Shown here in pieces: positions 50,784 to 61,025 of a stretch of DNA of 64,000 nucleotides. The translations under genes were made by a program, and so were the position numbers. Below the pieces are notes generated by a model. The model did not search any database, was not told the origin of the DNA, and was given only the letters and a program-made list of their open reading frames with translations. This stretch comes from Methylobacterium sp. J-077 (GTDB taxonomy: Bacteria; Pseudomonadota; Alphaproteobacteria; Rhizobiales; Beijerinckiaceae), in NCBI RefSeq assembly GCF_022829365.1, contig NZ_JAKSYJ010000078.1, positions 62,001 to 126,000 on the forward strand. The letters are read 5' to 3'. How positions within the stretch are numbered: position 1 is the stretch's first letter; each line of letters begins with the position of its first letter.

Positions 50784-51860
50784 TCAGCCCTCCAGCGGCT
50801 CATCACCCAGAAGTTCGATGCCGAAGCCCGACAGGCCGACATAGGAGCGGGCCGAAGTAGCGAGGTTGCGGATCGAGACCACGCCGAGATCGCGCAGGAT
50901 CTGGGCGCCGAGGCCAACCTCGCGCCACTGGCGGGCGCGCTGGGCCTCCGTGCCCTCCTCGGTGACGCTCTTCATCGGGACGCCCGCGGTGCCGTCGCGC
51001 AGGTAGACCAGCACCCCGCGGCCCGCAGAGGCGAAGCGCTTGAGCACCGCGTCGATCTGCTTGCCGCCGCCGATCACGTCGGCGGCGACGTTGGAGCGGT
51101 GCAGCCGCACCAGAACGTCCCGGCCGTCGCCGATCTCGCCCATCACGAAGGCGAATTGCTGGATCGTCTCGAACGGGGTCGAGAACGCGTAGGCGGTTAC
51201 CTCGCCGTGGCTGGACTGGACGGTGAAATGCCCGACCCGCTCGACCAGCCGGTCGCGGGCTTGGCGATAGGCGATCAGGTCGGCCACCGAGACGCGCTTC
51301 AGCCCGTGCGTCTCCGAGAAGGCCTCGATCTGCGGCCCCTTCATCACGGTGCCGTCGTCGTTGGCAAGTTCGCAGATCACGCCGACCGGCGGCAGCTCGG
51401 CGAGCTTGCACAGGTCGACCGCGGCCTCGGTATGGCCCGAGCGCATCAGCACGCCGCCGTTGCGGGCGATCAGCGGGAAGACGTGGCCGGGGCGCACGAA
51501 ATCGCCGGCGCCCATGTTGCCGTTGGCGAGCGCTCGCACCGTGTTGCAGCGCTGCTCCGCGGAGATGCCGGTTGTCAGCCCGTGCTTCACGTCGACCGTG
51601 ACCGTGAAGGCGGTGCCGAGCGGCGCATCGTTCGAGGCCACCATCGGGTCGAGGTGCAGCCGCCGCGCCTCGTCCTGTGTGATCGGCGCGCAGACGATGC
51701 CGCAGGTGTTGCGGATGATGAACGCCATCTTCTCCGGCGTGCAGAGCGACGCGGCGACGACGAGGTCGCCCTCGTTCTCGCGATCGTCGTCGTCGGTGAC
51801 GACCACGATCTCGCCGCGGGCGAAGGCCGCGATGGCCTCTGTGACGGTGCAATGGGGCAC
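50784..51860 (-). CDS. ribB: 3,4-Dihydroxy-2-butanone-4-phosphate synthase with degenerate GCH II domain (RibBX-like)
   Basis: The N-terminal domain (residues 1-200) makes the four-carbon precursor of riboflavin from ribulose 5-phosphate: VTDDDDRENEGDLVVAA, the TPEKMAFIIRNTCGIVC loop, RSGHTEAAVDLCKLA. The C-terminal domain (about 210-358) aligns in outline with GTP cyclohydrolase II but lacks the zinc cysteines; where SLRCDCG is expected the sequence has VRLHRSN-VAADVIGGG. This fits the RibBX variant described in Proteobacteria, active only as RibB. The start is GTG. No FMN riboswitch sequence is recognisable upstream. Confidence 0.9.
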   Translation of the reverse strand: MPHCTVTEAIAAFARGEIVVVTDDDDRENEGDLVVAASLCTPEKMAFIIRNTCGIVCAPITQDEARRLHLDPMVASNDAPLGTAFTVTVDVKHGLTTGISAEQRCNTVRALANGNMGAGDFVRPGHVFPLIARNGGVLMRSGHTEAAVDLCKLAELPPVGVICELANDDGTVMKGPQIEAFSETHGLKRVSVADLIAYRQARDRLVERVGHFTVQSSHGEVTAYAFSTPFETIQQFAFVMGEIGDGRDVLVRLHRSNVAADVIGGGKQIDAVLKRFASAGRGVLVYLRDGTAGVPMKSVTEEGTEAQRARQWREVGLGAQILRDLGVVSIRNLATSARSYVGLSGFGIELLGDEPLEG

Positions 51861-51913
51861 GGATCGCTCTCTCGTCTCGTGTCTCCCCCCACATGGTGAG
51901 GAAAAGACCGGAT

Positions 51914-51950
51914 CGCGCGCGCCGGACAGAAGAGCGGTCCGGCGCGCGCG
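51914..51950. terminator. Strong GC hairpin between aroC and the ribB-type gene
   Basis: CGCGCGCGCCGGAC (51914-51927) and GTCCGGCGCGCGCG (51937-51950) form a perfect 14-bp stem with a 9-nt loop. It lies 67 bp after the aroC stop. There is no T-run after it on the minus strand, so it may terminate in a factor-dependent way or merely stabilise the mRNA end. Confidence 0.6.
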
Positions 51951-52016
51951 AGCCTGTGAAAAGTCCGGGTTCGGAGCTTAGCCGATCGCGGCGCGATCGA
52001 GCACGGCTCCGATGGG

Positions 52017-53114
52017 TCAGGCCGCTCCCACCTGCCCGCGATGGCGTAGATAGTGATCGGCCAGCACGCAGGCCATCATGGCCTCCGCCACCGGCACGGC
52101 GCGGATGCCGACGCAGGGATCGTGGCGCCCCTTGGTGATGAGATCCACTTCCACGCCGTCCAGGGTCACCGAGCGGCGCGGGGTCAGGATCGATGAGGTC
52201 GGCTTCACGGCGAAGCGCACGACCACCGGCTCGCCGTTTGAGATGCCGCCGAGGATGCCGCCCGCATGGTTGGCGAGGAAGCGCGGACGCCCGCCATTGC
52301 CGGCCCGCATCTCGTCGGCATTGTCCTCGCCGCGCAGGGCCGCGGCGGCGAACCCGTCGCCGATCTCCACGCCCTTCACGGCGTTGATCGACATCATCGC
52401 GGCGGCGAGATCGGCGTCCAGCTTGCCGTAGACCGGGGCGCCGAGGCCCGGCGGCACGCCCTCGGCCACCACCTCGATCACCGCGCCGACGGAGGAGCCG
52501 TCCTTGCGGATCGCGTCGAGATAAGTCTCGTACAGGGCGGCCGCCTCGGCATCCGGGCAGAAGAACGGGTTGTTGCCGACTTCAGCCCAGTCCCAGCGCG
52601 ACCGGTCGATGGCGTGCGGCCCCATCTGCACCAGGGCCGCGCGGATGGTGATGCCCGGGATCACCTTGCGCGCCACGGCGCCGGCGGCGACCCGCGCCGC
52701 GGTCTCCCGGGCCGAGGACCGGCCGCCGCCGCGATAGTCGCGGATGCCATATTTGGCGTCGTAGGTGTAGTCGGCGTGGCCGGGCCGGTAGCTGTCGCGG
52801 ATCTCGGAATAGTCCTTCGAGCGCTGATCGGTGTTCTCGATCATCAGGGCGATCGGCGTGCCGGTGGTGAACTGGCGTCCGCCGGTGCGGTCGTCGGAAA
52901 ACACCCCCGACAGGATCTTCACCTGGTCGGGCTCGCGGCGCTGGGTGGTGAAGCGCGACTGGCCGGGCTTGCGCCGGTCGAGCTCCGCCTGGATCTCCTT
53001 GGCCTCCAGCGCCAGCCCGGGCGGACAGCCATCGACCACGCAGCCGAGCGCGATCCCGTGGCTCTCGCCGAAGGTCGTGACGCGGAACAGGTGGCCGAAC
53101 GAATTGTGAGACAT
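52017..53114 (-). CDS. aroC: Chorismate synthase
   Basis: This converts 5-enolpyruvylshikimate 3-phosphate to chorismate using reduced FMN. Family motifs: [16 protein letters not shown] (start), [55 protein letters not shown]-like [27 protein letters not shown] and [16 protein letters not shown]. Length 365 aa is standard. ATG at 53114. Confidence 0.97.
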   Translation of the reverse strand: MSHNSFGHLFRVTTFGESHGIALGCVVDGCPPGLALEAKEIQAELDRRKPGQSRFTTQRREPDQVKILSGVFSDDRTGGRQFTTGTPIALMIENTDQRSKDYSEIRDSYRPGHADYTYDAKYGIRDYRGGGRSSARETAARVAAGAVARKVIPGITIRAALVQMGPHAIDRSRWDWAEVGNNPFFCPDAEAAALYETYLDAIRKDGSSVGAVIEVVAEGVPPGLGAPVYGKLDADLAAAMMSINAVKGVEIGDGFAAAALRGEDNADEMRAGNGGRPRFLANHAGGILGGISNGEPVVVRFAVKPTSSILTPRRSVTLDGVEVDLITKGRHDPCVGIRAVPVAEAMMACVLADHYLRHRGQVGAA

Positions 53115-53217
53115 GACGCGGCCCGTCTAGCGCGGGAGCGCCGGAGGCACAAACGGCGGTGATGCATCTCAGCGTTCCCGAGTATCGCGCGTCGGGTAGC
53201 CGCGAATGTCGTGCCTC

Positions 53218-53811
53218 TCAAATTGCCAGTCCACCCCGCGCCTTGAGCGCCCGATAGGCCGCCACCCCGACCCCGAGATCGGCCCGCAAACGGCGCTCGT
53301 CGCCGAGATCGGCGAGGTCGTAGGTGAGGCCGAGGATGTGCGCGGCCTCGTAGCCCTCCGGCAATTCGCCCGCGCTGCCGAGGGTGATCGACCGGTTCGG
53401 CAGCCTATCGGCGAAGTCCGAGAGCCGAGCCCGCAGCGCATCGCCGCTGGCGCGCAGATAGGCTTCCGCTTGAGGCCCGTGCTCGCGGATCGCGGCCACC
53501 GTCCCCTGCGCCAGCGACAGGTGGACGACCTGGCGATGCGCCGGGAACAGGTAGACGAGGTAGTAGCCCTGTGTCGCGCTGGTGGTGATTGCCGGATCGA
53601 ACACAGCCACCCAGGGCACGGCTGCCCAGCGTGTGCCGCGTCCGGGGCTGCCCTTCACCAGGAACGGTCCGTCGATCGGTTCGAGGGCGGCGCGCAGCTC
53701 GTCCGGCGCGCCGCGCCGGATCACCGCCGCCACGGGATGCCCGGCCGGCGGATCGAGCCGGGCCAGCGGGTATTCCTCGACGATCCGGCGCAGGGCGTGG
53801 CCGAGGCTCAC
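53218..53811 (-). CDS. Orphan MrcB-N/DUF3578-like domain protein
   Basis: A 197-residue soluble protein. The stretch IDGPFLVKGSPGRGTRWAAVPWVAVFDP...GYYLVYLFPAHRQVVHLSLAQGT and the late YDLADL resemble DUF3578, the N-terminal recognition-type domain of McrB-like restriction proteins. No AAA ATPase or McrC gene is adjacent, so it is either a solitary domain or works with distant partners. GTG start. Stop of the upstream catalase-like gene lies only 2 bp before it, so the two are probably in one transcript. Confidence 0.65.
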   Translation of the reverse strand: MSLGHALRRIVEEYPLARLDPPAGHPVAAVIRRGAPDELRAALEPIDGPFLVKGSPGRGTRWAAVPWVAVFDPAITTSATQGYYLVYLFPAHRQVVHLSLAQGTVAAIREHGPQAEAYLRASGDALRARLSDFADRLPNRSITLGSAGELPEGYEAAHILGLTYDLADLGDERRLRADLGVGVAAYRALKARGGLAI

Positions 53812-53813
53812 CC

Positions 53814-54953
53814 TTACGCCGGGACCTGCTCGATGGCGGTCGGCTCCGTCTCGGGCGTCCGGTTTCGGCCGTGGCGGAAGCTGGAGAGCGCCTGATAGGT
53901 CTTGAGCCGTGCCCGCATCAGCGAACCGAGCGGGCGGTGCGCCGCGAGGCTGTGGGCCGGCCGGAAGGACAGGACGTCGTCGGCGTAGCGGTTCCGCGCC
54001 TCCGATCGGGAATCCTGGGCCGGCAGGACCAGGCGCGCGACGGTGCGATAGGGACTCGCGGTCTCGTCCCAGCGCTTCGAGGCATCCTCCACCGGCATGT
54101 CGTTGAGGTTCGTGCAGAGCTGCGCGCGGATCTCGAAGATTGCGGCGTCGCCCGCGAAAAACGCCGTCACCGCGTGCCGGAACGCGTCCGGATCCTCGCC
54201 GGGGTGCAGTTTCTCGCCGGCGAGCGCCTCCTGTTTCGCGCCGGCCGGGAAGGCGGCGATCTTGGCGACATGGTCGCCGTAGCGCAGCGCGGCCTGCGAA
54301 TAATACAGCTCGGCCAGCGGATGGAGCGGCTCGTGGCCGAAGAAGTCGAGGAGCGGCGAGCTCTCACCCGTCACCGCCTTCACCACCGTATCGAGGACCC
54401 GGGCGGTGCCCGAGACGACGGCCTTCACGGCTTCCGGCGCTTTTGTCCCAGCCTCGAGCTGCTTCATACTGCCCAGAAAACCCTTGGCATCCGGGTTCGG
54501 GAAGACCGGGCCGGTGGCGAGAACGAAATCCTGGGTCTCGGCGCCGTGACCGGGCAGCTTCTCGCCCTTGATACCCAGCACCTTGATCGCCATGCCCCGG
54601 TGGGTCGAGACGCTGTCCTTCAGCAACTCGCCCGGCCCCTGAGCGAAGCGGACGATCACCGGATAGGTGCCGCCCTTGGCGAACAGGCCCTGCTTCAGCT
54701 CGGGCGGGAGGTCGTCCGGCACCTGAAGCTCGCCGATGACCACGCCGGTGACCTTGGCGTGCGAGGCGCGCACCGCATGGCCGTAACGCGCCGCCGTCGT
54801 CTCGCTCTCGCGGGTCATCGACGCGATGATCGCGTCGATCGTCTCGTTCTCGTCCGGGGCCGGCGTTTCGATCCCGTCGTGGTAGCGCAGGTAGGTCTCG
54901 GTCAAGGTATGAATTCCGATCGCGATCTGATCGGGACCCAACCGCCGGGCCAT
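53814..54953 (-). CDS. Catalase-like heme-binding family protein
   Basis: A 379-residue protein of the heme-dependent catalase-like superfamily (the y4iL-like group). Related segments are VRASHAKVTGVVIGELQV, where SHAK replaces the RxxHAKG distal-His loop, YPVIVRFAQGPGE, FVLATGPVFPNPDAKGFL and DASKRWDETASPYRTVARLVLP. It is far shorter than true catalases (~480 aa or more), and the usual proximal Tyr motif (RLFSYxDT) is not obvious. It may be a peroxidase-like or lipid-acting heme protein. Probably in one transcript with the gene at 53218-53811. Confidence 0.75.
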   Translation of the reverse strand: MARRLGPDQIAIGIHTLTETYLRYHDGIETPAPDENETIDAIIASMTRESETTAARYGHAVRASHAKVTGVVIGELQVPDDLPPELKQGLFAKGGTYPVIVRFAQGPGELLKDSVSTHRGMAIKVLGIKGEKLPGHGAETQDFVLATGPVFPNPDAKGFLGSMKQLEAGTKAPEAVKAVVSGTARVLDTVVKAVTGESSPLLDFFGHEPLHPLAELYYSQAALRYGDHVAKIAAFPAGAKQEALAGEKLHPGEDPDAFRHAVTAFFAGDAAIFEIRAQLCTNLNDMPVEDASKRWDETASPYRTVARLVLPAQDSRSEARNRYADDVLSFRPAHSLAAHRPLGSLMRARLKTYQALSSFRHGRNRTPETEPTAIEQVPA

Positions 54954-54974
54954 CCCTGAGTTTCCCCGCCGCGA

Positions 54975-56114
54975 TCAGGCATTCGGTCGCGCCAGCACCC
55001 CGCCGGTCATCGGCTCGCGCACCCCGGTGGTGGGCGGAAACGTGATCGGCAGGCCCCGGAGCGAGCGCACGGCGAGATACGCGAAGGCCTGCGCCTCCAG
55101 GTAGGCCGAGGACCAGCCGATGGCGTCCGCGGTCGTGATCTCGGCCCTCAGATGGTAGTTCAGCAGCCGCACCAGCTCGCCGTTGCGGGCGCCGCCCCCG
55201 GCGACGATCCAGCGGGTCGGGATCTCGGGGGCGTGGTCGAGCGCCCGGGCCACCGCCCGCGCCGTGAACGCGGTCAGCGTCGCGGCACCGTCCTCCGTCG
55301 AGAGCTGGCCGGCGAGCTTGTGCGAGAACCAGTTCCGGTCGAGTGATTTCGGCGGCCGGCGCAAGAAGAACGGGTGCATCAGCAGCCAGGCGAGCAAGGG
55401 CTCGTCGGCGCGTCCGCGGGCGGCGGTGCGGCCGCCATCGTCGAGGTTCTTGCCCTCGCGCTCCTGCATCCACTCGTCGATCAGGGCGTTGCCGGGGCCG
55501 GTATCGAAGGCGATCACGCCGCCCTTGGAATCGATCAGCGTCGCGTTGGCGACGCCGCCGATATTGAGGATGCCGAACGGGCCGTCGAAGCCCGACGCCT
55601 CGGCCAGCGCCTTGTGGAACACCGGCACCAGCGGCGCCCCCTGTCCGCCGGCCTCGATATCGGCCCGCCGCAGGTCCGAGACCACGGGGATGCCGAGCCG
55701 GGTGGCCAGCGCCTGCCCGTCGCCGATCTGGATGGAGATGCGCTGGTCCGGCCGGTGGATCACGGTCTGGCCGTGGAAGCCGATGACGTCGATGGACTCG
55801 GCGCTCAAGCCGTTCTCGGCGAGAAAACGCTCGACCGCCTCGGCATGAGCCTGGGTGACGAACGCCTCCGCCTCGGGCAGGCGTCCGGGCCGGTCGCCCG
55901 GATGGAGCACCGACTCCGCATCCTTGGTGGCCACCCGCAGGAGCGTCTTCTCCTCGTCGGTATAGCCGCGATACCCGGTCGGCCCCAGGGGCTCCAGGAA
56001 GTTGTTGTGGCCTCTGACGACGTGGACCCGCTCGCCGTCGGTCTCGATCAGCGCGATGTCGACGCCGTCCAGCGAGGTGCCGCTCATCAGCCCGATCGCG
56101 CGCATCATCGCCAT
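54975..56114 (-). CDS. anmK: Anhydro-N-acetylmuramic acid kinase
   Basis: This recycles peptidoglycan by opening and phosphorylating anhydroMurNAc to MurNAc-6-phosphate. Motifs: [22 protein letters not shown] (ATP phosphate loop), [39 protein letters not shown] and [13 protein letters not shown], then [17 protein letters not shown]. Length 379 aa fits. It is divergent from tyrS, a common pairing, and related in pathway to nagZ at 59609-60616, which releases anhydroMurNAc peptides. Confidence 0.95.
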   Translation of the reverse strand: MAMMRAIGLMSGTSLDGVDIALIETDGERVHVVRGHNNFLEPLGPTGYRGYTDEEKTLLRVATKDAESVLHPGDRPGRLPEAEAFVTQAHAEAVERFLAENGLSAESIDVIGFHGQTVIHRPDQRISIQIGDGQALATRLGIPVVSDLRRADIEAGGQGAPLVPVFHKALAEASGFDGPFGILNIGGVANATLIDSKGGVIAFDTGPGNALIDEWMQEREGKNLDDGGRTAARGRADEPLLAWLLMHPFFLRRPPKSLDRNWFSHKLAGQLSTEDGAATLTAFTARAVARALDHAPEIPTRWIVAGGGARNGELVRLLNYHLRAEITTADAIGWSSAYLEAQAFAYLAVRSLRGLPITFPPTTGVREPMTGGVLARPNA

Positions 56115-56238
56115 TCCGCCCTGCCCCGTGCCTTTCGGTCAACGCCCTGCTAAGAGCGCGCCGTATCCTGAACCCCAGCGCGAGCTAGCACGCAGAGCCT
56201 CGGCCTGTCGCGCCGGCTCGCGATCCGAGACCGCAGCC

Positions 56239-57510
56239 ATGAATGCCGAGAGCCTTGCGCCGCAATCCGACTTCCTGCGGATCCTGACCGAGCGCGGCTA
56301 CATCCACCAGACCTCCGACCTCGCCGGGATCGACGCCGCCGCGCGCGAAGGGCGGCTCACGACCTATGTCGGCTACGATTGCACGGCGGCCTCGCTCCAT
56401 GTCGGGCACCTGCTGTCGATCATGATGCTGCACTGGCTGCAGGCCACCGGGGGCAAGCCGATCGCCCTGATGGGCGGCGGCACCACCCGGGTCGGCGACC
56501 CGTCCGGCCGGGACGAGACCCGCAAGATCCTGACCGTCGAGCAGATCGACGCCAACAAGGCCGAGATCCGCAAGACCTTCGACCGGTTCCTGCGCTTCGG
56601 CGAGGGCGCGGGCGACGCCGTGATGGTCGACAACGCCGAGTGGCTGACCAAGCTCAACTACATCGAGATGCTGCGCGACATAGGCCGCCATTTCTCGGTG
56701 AACCGCATGCTGTCGATGGACAGCGTCCGCCTGCGCCTGGAGCGCGACCAGGAACTGTCGTTCCTGGAATTCAACTACATGATCCTGCAATCCTACGACT
56801 TCGTCGAGCTGAACCGCCGCTACGGCTGCATCCTGCAGATGGGCGGCTCGGACCAGTGGGGCAACATCGTCAACGGCATCGATCTGGGCCGGCGCATGGG
56901 CACGCCCCAGCTCTACGCCCTGACCTGCCCGCTGCTGACCACGTCCTCGGGTGCCAAGATGGGCAAGACCGCCGCCGGCGCGGTCTGGCTCAACCCCGAC
57001 ATGCTCAAGCCGTACGATTACTGGCAGTTCTGGCGCAACACCGAAGACGCGGACGTGGCCCGCTTCCTCAAGCTGTTCACGCTGCTGCCGATGGACGAGA
57101 TCGCGCGGCTCGCGGCTTTGGCCGGCTCCGAGATCAATGCGGCCAAGACGGTGCTCGCCACCGAGGCCACGGCGCTGATGCATGGCCGCGAGGTCGCCGA
57201 GGCCGCCGCCGAGACCGCGCGGAAGACGTTCGTCGAAGGGACGCTGGCCGCGGATCTGCCGAGCCTCACCGTGCCGGCCGTGACCCTGGAAGCCGGGCTC
57301 GGCGTGCTCACCGCGTTCGGGCCGGAGATCGCCAAGCTCGTGCCCTCGACCAGCGAGGCGCGGCGCCAGATCAAGGGTGGGGGTCTGCGGGTCAACGATG
57401 TCGCGGTGACGGACGAGAAGGCGATGCTGACGCCGGCGGACCTGACCCAGGATGGCGTGATCAAGCTGTCCTTCGGCAAGAAGCGGCACGTGCTGTTGCG
57501 GACGGCGTAG
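56239..57510 (+). CDS. tyrS: Tyrosyl-tRNA synthetase
   Basis: Class I aminoacyl-tRNA synthetase. The HIGH-type signature is ASLHVGHLL and the KMSKS-type loop is [13 protein letters not shown]; the tyrosine pocket includes [18 protein letters not shown] and [14 protein letters not shown]-terminal S4-like domain ([26 protein letters not shown]) binds tRNA. ATG at 56239 gives 423 residues, the normal size. Divergent from anmK with 124 bp between. Confidence 0.97.
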   Translation: MNAESLAPQSDFLRILTERGYIHQTSDLAGIDAAAREGRLTTYVGYDCTAASLHVGHLLSIMMLHWLQATGGKPIALMGGGTTRVGDPSGRDETRKILTVEQIDANKAEIRKTFDRFLRFGEGAGDAVMVDNAEWLTKLNYIEMLRDIGRHFSVNRMLSMDSVRLRLERDQELSFLEFNYMILQSYDFVELNRRYGCILQMGGSDQWGNIVNGIDLGRRMGTPQLYALTCPLLTTSSGAKMGKTAAGAVWLNPDMLKPYDYWQFWRNTEDADVARFLKLFTLLPMDEIARLAALAGSEINAAKTVLATEATALMHGREVAEAAAETARKTFVEGTLAADLPSLTVPAVTLEAGLGVLTAFGPEIAKLVPSTSEARRQIKGGGLRVNDVAVTDEKAMLTPADLTQDGVIKLSFGKKRHVLLRTA

Positions 57511-57555
57511 CGCACGATCGGTTTTCCAAAGGGCCTCCGGCTCTTTGGCGGGGTT

Positions 57556-57619
57556 CGGGGCGCGCAGCCCCGATCTGCCAGGGCTCCGCTCTGGACCCGC
57601 AAAAGGTCCGAGACCTTTT
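57556..57619. terminator. Hairpins between convergent tyrS and tatC
   Basis: CGGGGC/GCCCCG (57556-57572) is followed by AAAAGGTC-cga-GACCTTTT (57601-57619). The second palindrome ends in four Ts on either strand, so it can terminate transcription from both directions. Confidence 0.6.
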
Positions 57620-57645
57620 GAAACCCGGACTTGTCGATCCGATCC

Positions 57646-58446
57646 CTACGGATCGAGCCCGTCCGCGACCCGCCGCGCTGCGCGCAGCTTCTCGACCCGG
57701 GCCACCGAGAACACCGACGCCTCGTAGAGGAGCAGCATCGGGATCGCCAGCGAGAGCTGCGAGATCACGTCCGGCGGCGTCAGCACTGCGGCCATCACGA
57801 AGACCAGGACGATCGCATAGCGGCGCTTCTCGCGCAGGAAGGCCGCGTCGATGATGCCGATCTGGCCGAGCAGGGTCAGGATCACCGGGAGCTGGAACGC
57901 GATGCCGAAGGCGAAGATCAGCGTCATGATCAGCGAGAGATACTCGTCGACCTTTGGCAGCAGCTTGATCGTCGGCTCACCCGCGACGCCGACCTGCTGC
58001 AGCGATACCGAGAATTTTATCAATAACGGCATTGCCAGGAAGAAGACGACCAGCGCGCCGAGAATGAAGAAGATCGGCGTCGCCACCAGGTAGGGCAGGA
58101 ACGCTTTGCGCTCGTTGCGGTAGAGGCCGGGCGCCACGAAGGCGTAGATCTGCGTGGCGATCACCGGGAAGGCGAGGAACGCGGCGCCGAACACGCTGAG
58201 CTTGATGTTGGTGAAGACCTGTTCGAGGAAATGCGTCGCGATCAGCTCGGCATTCTGCACGCCTACGATCGAGACGTAGGGGTAGACCAGGATGTTGTAG
58301 ATATCCCGCGAGAAGAAGAAGCAGCAGAAGAACATCACCACGAAGGCGATCAGCGACTTGATCAGCCGCGCACGCAATTCGATCAGGTGTTCGAGCAGCG
58401 GTGCCCGGGACGCTTCGATCTCGGCCTCGTCGGCGTCGCTGATCAT
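57646..58446 (-). CDS. tatC: Sec-independent protein translocase TatC
   Basis: Integral receptor of the twin-arginine export system. Six membrane helices over 266 residues; family signatures are [18 protein letters not shown] (the cytosolic HLxELRxR signal-peptide site), [28 protein letters not shown] (F-x-P-GL-x3-E-R-K) and [11 protein letters not shown]. The start overlaps the tatB stop (ATGA), and tatA lies just upstream: a complete tatABC operon. Its cargo in this window probably includes the DLH-family protein at 33018. Confidence 0.97.
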   Translation of the reverse strand: MISDADEAEIEASRAPLLEHLIELRARLIKSLIAFVVMFFCCFFFSRDIYNILVYPYVSIVGVQNAELIATHFLEQVFTNIKLSVFGAAFLAFPVIATQIYAFVAPGLYRNERKAFLPYLVATPIFFILGALVVFFLAMPLLIKFSVSLQQVGVAGEPTIKLLPKVDEYLSLIMTLIFAFGIAFQLPVILTLLGQIGIIDAAFLREKRRYAIVLVFVMAAVLTPPDVISQLSLAIPMLLLYEASVFSVARVEKLRAARRVADGLDP

Positions 58447-59036
58447 CGGACGGCAGTGCCGTTCTTCGGGTCCATGGGGGCGTCGTGCGTGGGTTCAGGC
58501 TCGGGCGGCGGCCCATAGGGATCGTCGACCGAGCCGGGGATCGGGAGTGGCGTTTCCTCTGAGGCAGCGTGCTGAACCGGCTGCGAATGTGCTGCCGGCT
58601 CGGCAGCGGCCAGCTCCGGCTCGGCGCCGGCCGACGCGGTGGCCTCCTGCTCGGCCTTCAGCTGCGCCGTTGCGTCGGCCAGCGAGCGCACATCCGGCGC
58701 CGGCTTCTCGGGTCCGAGGGTTTCGGAGCCCTGCCGGGCGGCGACCCGGCCCTCGACCGCACCCTTCAACTCGTCCCGGATCGTCTGGACCGGGTTGAAG
58801 CCGGAACTCGCGGCACGAACGGTGTTGCGGATGCCGTCGACTTCCTTGCGAACCTCGTCGAGCTCGGCCTCGCGGATCGCCTCGTTGAACTGCATCTGAA
58901 ACTCGCCGGCCATGCGGCGCAGCTTCGTGGTGATCTGCCCGACGGTGCGCAGCGCCTTCGGAAGATCCTTCGGCCCGATGACGATGAGGGCGACGCCGCC
59001 GATCAGCATCACCTCGCCCCAACTCATGTCCAGCAT
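58443..59036 (-). CDS. tatB: Sec-independent protein translocase TatB
   Basis: A 197-residue protein with one N-terminal helix ([27 protein letters not shown]), the TatB-type Glu in helix 1 and the G-P hinge, then an amphipathic helix ([39 protein letters not shown]). The long C-terminal tail is Pro/Glu/Ala-rich and probably disordered. ATG at 59036 or 59027. Coupled to tatC. Confidence 0.95.
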   Translation of the reverse strand: MLDMSWGEVMLIGGVALIVIGPKDLPKALRTVGQITTKLRRMAGEFQMQFNEAIREAELDEVRKEVDGIRNTVRAASSGFNPVQTIRDELKGAVEGRVAARQGSETLGPEKPAPDVRSLADATAQLKAEQEATASAGAEPELAAAEPAAHSQPVQHAASEETPLPIPGSVDDPYGPPPEPEPTHDAPMDPKNGTAVR

Positions 59037-59138
59037 GTCGTCGACGGTCCTGCTGCCCTGGGATCCGGACCCGAGCCCGAACCCCGTCAGGCTCTACACG
59101 AGGGCGCGCGCCCTGATAGTCCCTAGATCGGCTTGCCC

Positions 59139-59411
59139 TCAGACCGGCTTGCGCTCGCCGCCCGGCAGATGGCTCGCGGGAATCGCGGTCCCGGGGCTGG
59201 TCTCGGCGGTGTGCGGGAGGGTGCGGACCGGCTCGCTCGGCGGCGGCACCGGCTGGCTCGCCGGAGGCGTCTCGTCCTCGGCCATGCCCTTCTTGAACGC
59301 CTTGATGCCCTTGGCGACGTCGCCCATCAGGTCGGAGACCTTGCCGCGTCCGAACAGCAGCATGACGATGACGGCAACGATGACCCAGTGCCAGATACTC
59401 ATGCTGCCCAT
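59139..59411 (-). CDS. tatA: Sec-independent protein translocase TatA
   Basis: The pore-forming Tat subunit, 90 residues: transmembrane helix [19 protein letters not shown], hinge FGRGKVSDL, amphipathic helix [15 protein letters not shown], then a Pro-rich tail. ATG at 59411 is preferred over an upstream GTG/ATG extension because the helix must be N-terminal. A 102 bp gap leads to tatB. Confidence 0.95.
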   Translation of the reverse strand: MGSMSIWHWVIVAVIVMLLFGRGKVSDLMGDVAKGIKAFKKGMAEDETPPASQPVPPPSEPVRTLPHTAETSPGTAIPASHLPGGERKPV

Positions 59412-59564
59412 GGCAACCTCCTGCGTGCGTCGACCTGCCTGCGCCCACCTGTGGGTGCGTGACGCCACGACCGGTTGAAGATTTCCAGGCGAACCTAGGG
59501 ATCGGACCGCCCGAACACAAGCAGAGGCGGGCGCAGGGGCGGTGGAAGGCCGCGGGTTGAAGCC

Positions 59565-59607
59565 TCGTCCCGACAGGCCGTTGCCGGCTTTCGGAGAACG
59601 ATACTCC
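59565..59607. repeat. Hairpin repeat, family B decayed copy
   Basis: Read on the minus strand, GGAGTATCGTTCTCCGAAAG resembles the family B unit at 30516-30552, with the CCGGCTTTCGG part intact on the plus strand and changes on the other arm. It lies between nagZ's stop and tatA. Confidence 0.4.
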
Positions 59608-59608
59608 G

Positions 59609-60616
59609 TTAGGCCGCGGTGGCGAGCGCCGCTGCGAACCGGGCGCGCGCCTCGGGCACGTCGATTCCATCGTCAGCGCGGTCGAGGCGCGCCAAAGCGG
59701 CGGCGGCGCGCCGGGCGGCCTCGCCCGCCAGAGTCGGGGCGGCTTCGGCGACGGCGCGCATCTCATCCATCGCGCCGTTGCAATGCAGCCCGATATCGAT
59801 CCCCGCCGCGAAGGCCGCCTGCGTCCGGTCGCGGAACGTGCCGGTGAGCGCGTGCATCGACAGGTCGTCGGTCATCAGGAGGCCGTCGAAGCCGATGGCG
59901 CCGCGGATCACGTCACGGATGACGGCGGCCGACTGCGTGGCCGGCCGATCCGGTTCGATCGCGGTGAAGACCACGTGCGCGCTCATCGCCATCGGCAGGT
60001 CGGCGAGCGCCTGGAACGGCCGGAAATCCTGGGCGGCCAGGGACTCAAGGGTCGCCTCGACCACCGGCAGGCCGTGATGGCTGTCGCAGGCGGCGCGGCC
60101 ATGGCCGGGCATGTGCTTCATCACCGGCAGGACGCCGCCGGCGATCAGGCCCTCGGCCACGGCCCGGCCGATCTCGGCCACTGAATCCGGGTTCGAGCCG
60201 TAGGCCCGGTCGCCGATGATGTCGTGCGATCCCGGGGCCGGCACGTCGAGCACCGGCGCGCAATCGACGTTGATGCCGACCTCGGCCAGATCGTGCGCCA
60301 TCAGGCGGGCGCCGAGCCGGGCGATCGCGGTGGCGCTGCCGTTCAGGCGTCCGTAGCGGCCGCCCGCCGGATAGGCCGGCCAGTGCGGCGGCCCCATCCG
60401 CTGGACCCGGCCGCCCTCCTGGTCGATCAGGATCGGCGCTGCGGCAGATCCCAGGCACGCGCGCAGCGACGCGGTCAGGGCGCGCACCTCGTCCGGCGTG
60501 CCGATGTTGCGCTTGAACAGGATGAAGCCCCAGGGCCGCACGTCCCGGAAGAAGGCGGCCTCCTCGGCGGAGAGCGTCTTGCCGGCGCAGCCGAGGATCA
60601 GGGCACGGGCGGTCAT
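59609..60616 (-). CDS. nagZ: Beta-N-acetylhexosaminidase (NagZ)
   Basis: A GH3 glucosaminidase of peptidoglycan recycling, releasing GlcNAc from GlcNAc-anhydroMurNAc peptides in the cytoplasm. Motifs: [58 protein letters not shown] (substrate Lys-His and the catalytic His of the Asp/His dyad) and [15 protein letters not shown] (nucleophile Asp). Length 335 aa is standard. It is 5 bp or so from the repeat before tatA and is linked in many alphaproteobacteria to the SPOR gene and tatABC, as here. Confidence 0.95.
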   Translation of the reverse strand: MTARALILGCAGKTLSAEEAAFFRDVRPWGFILFKRNIGTPDEVRALTASLRACLGSAAAPILIDQEGGRVQRMGPPHWPAYPAGGRYGRLNGSATAIARLGARLMAHDLAEVGINVDCAPVLDVPAPGSHDIIGDRAYGSNPDSVAEIGRAVAEGLIAGGVLPVMKHMPGHGRAACDSHHGLPVVEATLESLAAQDFRPFQALADLPMAMSAHVVFTAIEPDRPATQSAAVIRDVIRGAIGFDGLLMTDDLSMHALTGTFRDRTQAAFAAGIDIGLHCNGAMDEMRAVAEAAPTLAGEAARRAAAALARLDRADDGIDVPEARARFAAALATAA

Positions 60617-61025
60617 TCAAGCTTCTCGGTGGCCACGCGGGTGCGGCGGGGAAACGGCGGGTCCGGCGAATCGGTGCCGGCAGAGTCGGGCGGGAAAGGG
60701 GAGCCGGCAAGGCGAAACCGCGGGCCCGGCTCAGCTGAAGTGTAAAGGGGGACGGGGTGTTGCGGGAGGGACTCGCGTTTTACGTTGAAGCCCTCCGCCT
60801 CCCCGCTCTGTGCGATGTTCCCACAGCGCCCTGTGGAGGCCGAGACGCTTCCCCTCTCCCGTGCGGGAGAGGGTTGGGGTGAGGGATCAGGTTTCTCCGG
60901 AAAAGTCTCGCCCCTCACCCTGTCCCTCTCCCGCACGGGAGAGGGGATCCGAGCCTCATCCGCAGATTTTTAAATCCGGCAGCATGCTCGGGAGGGGGCG
61001 CCCCGGTTGCCCGGCTAACGCGGCC
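60617..61025. other. Repeat-filled gap between nagZ and the SPOR gene
   Basis: About 410 bp without a gene. It contains the family C repeat pair at 60812-60947; the rest is GC-rich sequence with no recognisable signal. Confidence 0.6.
60812..60947. repeat. Composite repeat, family C, with inverted partner
   Basis: One unit (60812-60885) consists of CGATGTTCCCACA followed by the palindrome CCCTCTCCCG/CGGGAGAGGG and GGGGTGAGGG. A second palindromic core in opposite orientation lies at 60911-60946. The first unit is the same kind as 21542-21604. Confidence 0.7.

Noticed and set aside
51861..52016. FMN riboswitch before the ribB-type gene
   Set aside because: The conserved RFN core sequences could not be found; the only strong structure is the aroC-side hairpin.
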